Assembly (NCBI GenBank): GCA_937892835.1
Contig: CALBHM010000253.1
Span: 1 to 5,017 of the forward strand
From: an uncultured Ruminococcus sp.
GTDB lineage: Bacteria; Bacillota; Clostridia; Oscillospirales; Acutalibacteraceae
Length of the DNA: 5,017 nt
Direction of reading: 5' to 3'
The translations under genes and the position numbers were made by a program. The notes under the pieces are model-generated. The model was given only the letters and a program-made list of their open reading frames with translations, was not told the DNA's origin and did no database searches. Positions 4,711-5,017 of the stretch are shown piece after piece (position 1 is the first letter of the stretch; every line of letters begins with the position of its first letter).

Positions 4711-4819
4711 TGAATTTAGGAATTTTTAATGGATAGCTTGTGATTATGGGCGTTTCATTGGACAATTTAATATATAAACGGGCGGCTGAAAAAAATTCTC
4801 AAAAATCCGAAAATTATAC
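4711..4819. other. AT-rich intergenic stretch, likely location of the element's right boundary
   Basis: No gene is visible. Short arms CGTTT (4751-4755) and AAACG (4777-4781) flank the AT-rich centre. Large serine recombinase genes usually end close to one attachment site, and the next gene looks chromosomal, so an att junction is expected here. I found no convincing matching copy at the left side of the window, so the exact site cannot be placed. Confidence 0.3.
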
Positions 4820-4848
4820 TTGACAATGTTGATAGGATATGATATAAT
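4820..4848 (+). promoter_or_regulatory. Consensus promoter of the DUF2325 gene
   Basis: TTGACA (4820-4825), exactly 17 bases, then TATAAT (4843-4848) with TGA directly before it (extended -10). Both boxes match consensus at every position. The start of transcription would be near 4855, about 37 bases before the gene. Confidence 0.9.
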
Positions 4849-4891
4849 CAAAATACAGTAAGCGTATGCTAACCAAAATGGAGGTGAAATG

Positions 4892-5017
4892 ATGAGCGTA
4901 GTAGTTGTTGGCGGAAATGACCGTATGGCGACGATGTACAAGGATATCTGCAAGTCATACAAGTGCAAGGCTAAGGTTTTTACTCAGATGCCTTCCAATC
5001 TTGAAAAGCAGATAGGC
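4892..5017 (+). CDS. DUF2325 family protein (partial, 3' end outside the window)
   Basis: Forty-two codons are visible, beginning MSVVVVGGNDRMATMYKD, then CKSYKCKAKVFTQMPSNLEK. The VVVGGNDRM start and KAKVFTQMP segment are characteristic of DUF2325 proteins, small (about 95 residues) cytoplasmic proteins of unknown function common in Firmicutes. Two ATGs lie in tandem (4889 and 4892). GGAGG (4880-4884) is four and seven bases away respectively, so 4892 is preferred. It has its own ideal promoter and is separated from the recombinase by a terminator, so it is probably a host gene flanking the element, not cargo. Confidence 0.85.
   Translation, partial: MSVVVVGGNDRMATMYKDICKSYKCKAKVFTQMPSNLEKQIG

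Noticed and set aside
416..4782. Possible att direct repeat between about 419-436 and about 4764-4782 (both CAA-T-rich, ending near AAC)
   Set aside because: The similarity is low, needs gaps and is driven by A/T content; the left copy lies inside the IS end.

Overview
The window looks like a small integrative, mobilizable element in the chromosome of a low-to-moderate GC Gram-positive bacterium. A gut Ruminococcus/Oscillospiraceae-type Clostridia is the best guess. Support for this comes from strong AGGAGG-type ribosome sites, sigma-A promoters with 17-base spacers, the Firmicutes-type large serine recombinase and the DUF2325 neighbour. The species call is an inference from gene types, not from a search.

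Layout from left to right: (1) Bases 1-437, minus strand: the left end of an IS3-type insertion sequence (promoter, ribosome site and the HTH half of OrfA), whose reading frame runs without a stop into what reads as the N-terminus of a class II aldolase/adducin-family sugar-phosphate enzyme. This is a chimeric, probably rearranged, locus. (2) Bases 449-1749, plus strand: a ParM-like actin ATPase and a ParR-like adaptor, overlapping by ATGA, which form a type II DNA segregation pair. (3) Bases 1750-2312: 563 bases without a gene but dense in inverted and direct repeats. The first part is a candidate centromere for ParR. The last 100 bases hold three perfect hairpins and look like an oriT. (4) Bases 2313-2678: a MobC-like relaxosome accessory protein, with no relaxase gene after it. 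(5) Bases 2779-3028: a strong terminator followed at once by a 57-codon gene that may be TnpW-like. (6) Bases 3056-4710: a strong promoter overlapped by a perfect inverted repeat, a 513-residue large serine recombinase, and a hairpin terminator. (7) Bases 4820-5017: a near-ideal promoter and the start of a DUF2325 gene, probably host chromosome.

Proposed logic (inference): the serine recombinase excises and integrates the element, ParM/ParR and the repeats keep the circular form from being lost, and oriT plus MobC let a relaxase supplied from elsewhere mobilize it. The most notable points are the partition system on a recombinase-borne element, the oriT/MobC set without a relaxase, the IS end lying about ten bases before parM, and the in-frame OrfA-aldolase fusion.
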